From NCBI GenBank assembly GCA_039566865.1, contig CM076943.1, forward strand, positions 35,224,663 through 35,288,662: a stretch of DNA of 64,000 bases. Direction: 5' to 3'. This DNA is from Aurelia coerulea. Lineage: Eukaryota > Cnidaria > Scyphozoa > Semaeostomeae > Ulmaridae. The notes under the pieces are model-generated. The model was not told where the DNA came from and did not search any database. It was given only the letters and a program-made list of their open reading frames with translations. The translations under genes and the position numbers were made by a program. The stretch's first letter is position 1. Every line of letters begins with the position of its first letter. Of this stretch, positions 62,150 through 64,000 are shown piece after piece.

Positions 62150-64000
62150 TGCGATCAGTCTGAAAAAAATATATCTTTGAAGGGGATCGTCTGGCTCATA
62201 CTGAAAGAACTTTCTACAGTACACAGACAATAAATCGCACAATGCAACTGCGAAAACCACATTTCAAACGCTTTGGTTTTAGAAATGTGGTGATATTTTA
62301 AAAACTTTGAAAGAAAGGCATGAAGCGGGAAATGGCTTCGAAGAGAAACATAATAATCTGTGTGGAAAAATATATTTTTGAAGGGGATCGTCTCGCTCAT
62401 ACTGGAAGAATCTTTTACAGTAAATTGCACAATGCAACTGTAAAAACCGCTTTTCAAAAACTCTGGTTTTAGGAATGTGGCGATATTTTAAAAACCTTGA
62501 TAGGATTGGCATGGAGCCGATAATGATTTCGAAGGTAAACACTCAAAGGCCTTAACAATCGGTCTGGAAAAAGTTATTCTTGAAGAGAAGAGAATTGCCC
62601 GGCTCATACTTAACGAATTTTGTACAGTAAATAAACAACGAATTGCATAATGTGAATGCGAAAACCGCTTTTCAAAAACTCTGGTTTTAGGAATGCGGCG
62701 ATATTTTGAAAACCTTGGTAGGATTGGCATGGAGCCGATAATGATTTCGAAGGTAAACACTCAAAGGCCTTAGCAATCGGTCTGGAAAAAGTTATTCTTG
62801 AAGAGAATTGCCCGGCTCATACTTAACGAATTTTGTACAGAAATAAACAACGAATTGCATAATGTAAATGCGAAAAGGGCTTTTCAAAAACTCTGGTTTT
62901 AGAAATGTAACAATATTTTAAAACTTAATTAGAAGAGGCATGGAGCGGAAAATGCCTTCGAAGAAAAACATTAGAAGGCAAGAACAATCGGTCTGGAAAA
63001 AGTTGTTTTGAAGAAAATCGCCTGGCTCATACTTGACAAATTTTTTACAGTAAATAGACAACGAATTGCATAATATAACTGTGAAATCCGTTTTTCAAAA
63101 ACTCTGGTTTTAGAAATGTGACGATGTTTTGAAAACTTCACGAGAAGAGGTATTGAGAGGAAGATTAGTTCGAAGGGAAACATTGCAAGGCCTTGACAAT
63201 CGGTCTGGAAGAAGTTGTTATTGAGGAAAATCGCCTGGCTCATGCTAAACGATTTTTTTACAGTATACAGACCACGAATTGCAGAATGCAACTGTGAAAA
63301 CCACTTTTCCAAAACTCTGGTTTAAGAAATGTGGCGATATTTAGAAAAATATTGATAGAATAGGCATGGATAGGAAAATGATTTCGAAGGGAAACATTGG
63401 AGGGCTAGAACGATCGACCTAGAAAAAGTTATTTTGAAGAGGATTCTAGGCTCATACTGAGCAGCAAATAGTAAAAACCGCTTTTCAAAGACTCTGGTTT
63501 TAGGAATGTGGAGATATTTTAAAAACCTTGATAGGATTGGCATGGAGCCGATAATGATCTCAAAGGCTTTAACAATCGGTCTGAAAAAAGTTATTCTTGA
63601 AGAGAATTTCCCGGCTCATACTTAACGAATTTTGTACAGTAAATAAACAACGAATTGCATAATGTGAATGCGAAAACCGCTTTTCAAAAACTCTGGATTT
63701 AGGAATGTGGCGATATTTTAAAAACCTTGATAGGATTGGCATGGAGCCGATAATGATTTCGAAGGTAAACACTCGAAGGCCTCAACAATCGACCTGGAAA
63801 AAGTTATTCTTGAAGAGAATTGCCCGGCTCATACTTAACGAATTTTGTACAGTAAATAAGCAACGAATTGCATAATGTAAATGCAAAAACGGCTTTTCAA
63901 AAACTCTGGTTTTAGAAATGTAACAATATTTTAAAAACTTAATTAGAAGAGGCATGGAGCGGAAAATGGATTCGAAGAAAAACATTAGAAGGCAAGAACA
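62150..64000 (-). repeat. Satellite array, ~210-bp unit, running off the right edge
   Basis: GGCTCATACT marks nine units at 62193, 62392, 62601, 62814, 63024, 63237, 63449, 63613 and 63826. Spacing is mostly 209-213 bp, with one short unit of 164. Every unit has CAATCGGTCTGGAAAAAG, AACTCTGGTTTTAG and ATGGAGC blocks. Units differ by roughly 10-20%. The ~60-100-residue frames that recur on the minus strand follow the period. Confidence 0.93.

Noticed and set aside
62150..64000. Recurring minus-strand proteins of 60-110 residues
   Set aside because: They repeat with the ~210-bp satellite period and are broken at different places in each unit, so they reflect repeat composition.

Overview
This is a eukaryotic, almost certainly invertebrate animal, genomic window, roughly two-thirds A+T by eye and made mostly of transposable-element debris. 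I see no operons, ribosome-binding sites, bacterial genes, rRNA, tRNA or CRISPR arrays. The evidence for an animal is GT-AG exons, a Jupiter/HN1-type gene fragment, many LINE reverse transcriptases of a style common in cnidarians, a BEL/Pao element, a chromodomain Gypsy element, a Penelope fragment and abundant MITEs. A cnidarian (anthozoan-like) source is my best inference, not a proof.

Layout. 1-8911 is a nest of retroelements: LINE-A (minus), a broken BEL/Pao element (minus) that carries LINE-B inside its integrase, then LINE-C (plus), whose RT is interrupted by a 962-bp MITE with an exact TA empty site. 8912-17826 is bounded by an 80-bp inverted repeat pair. It holds two tandemly duplicated copies of a 72-nt exon and the terminal exon of a Jupiter/HN1-like gene (plus), in introns full of MITEs and a LINE-D fragment. 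17827-20119 holds LINE-E and LINE-F, with two odd GC-rich blocks. 20839-24857 is foldback territory: an 894-bp near-palindrome, a 1.7-kb Mutator-like foldback inside a candidate exon, and a third foldback. 25054-29400 is a ~400-bp-period satellite carrying three inserted DNA elements. 30817-34963 has LINE-G (minus) and LINE-H (plus, with an intact RT ORF). 35376-40665 is LINE-I, with an ORF1-like domain, twin zinc fingers, endonuclease and RT; its RT is split by a 41-bp minisatellite. 40750-44097 is a 3.3-kb foldback with 1-kb nearly identical arms and a 9-bp target duplication, sitting inside a minus-strand reading frame. 45640-47885 has a mariner-type MITE and a candidate two-exon small membrane-protein gene. 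48330-58681 has LINE-J, a Gypsy/Ty3 element (minus) with one LTR, LINE-K with a 2A-like peptide, and an antisense LINE ORF1 remnant. 59233-64000 has a hexanucleotide repeat, a G-run element, one exon, a Penelope fragment and a ~210-bp satellite running off the right edge.

How it works together. Most coding capacity is self-replication machinery in decay: frameshifts, stops and nested insertions. Host coding is limited to the Jupiter-like exons and four weaker candidates. The most interesting signals are the two Mutator-like foldbacks whose removal leaves continuous reading frames, the phase-symmetric exon duplication, the 2A motif in LINE-K, and a set of MITEs sharing CCGGGTG ends but with different cores. 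LINE names A-K are labels for this window only.
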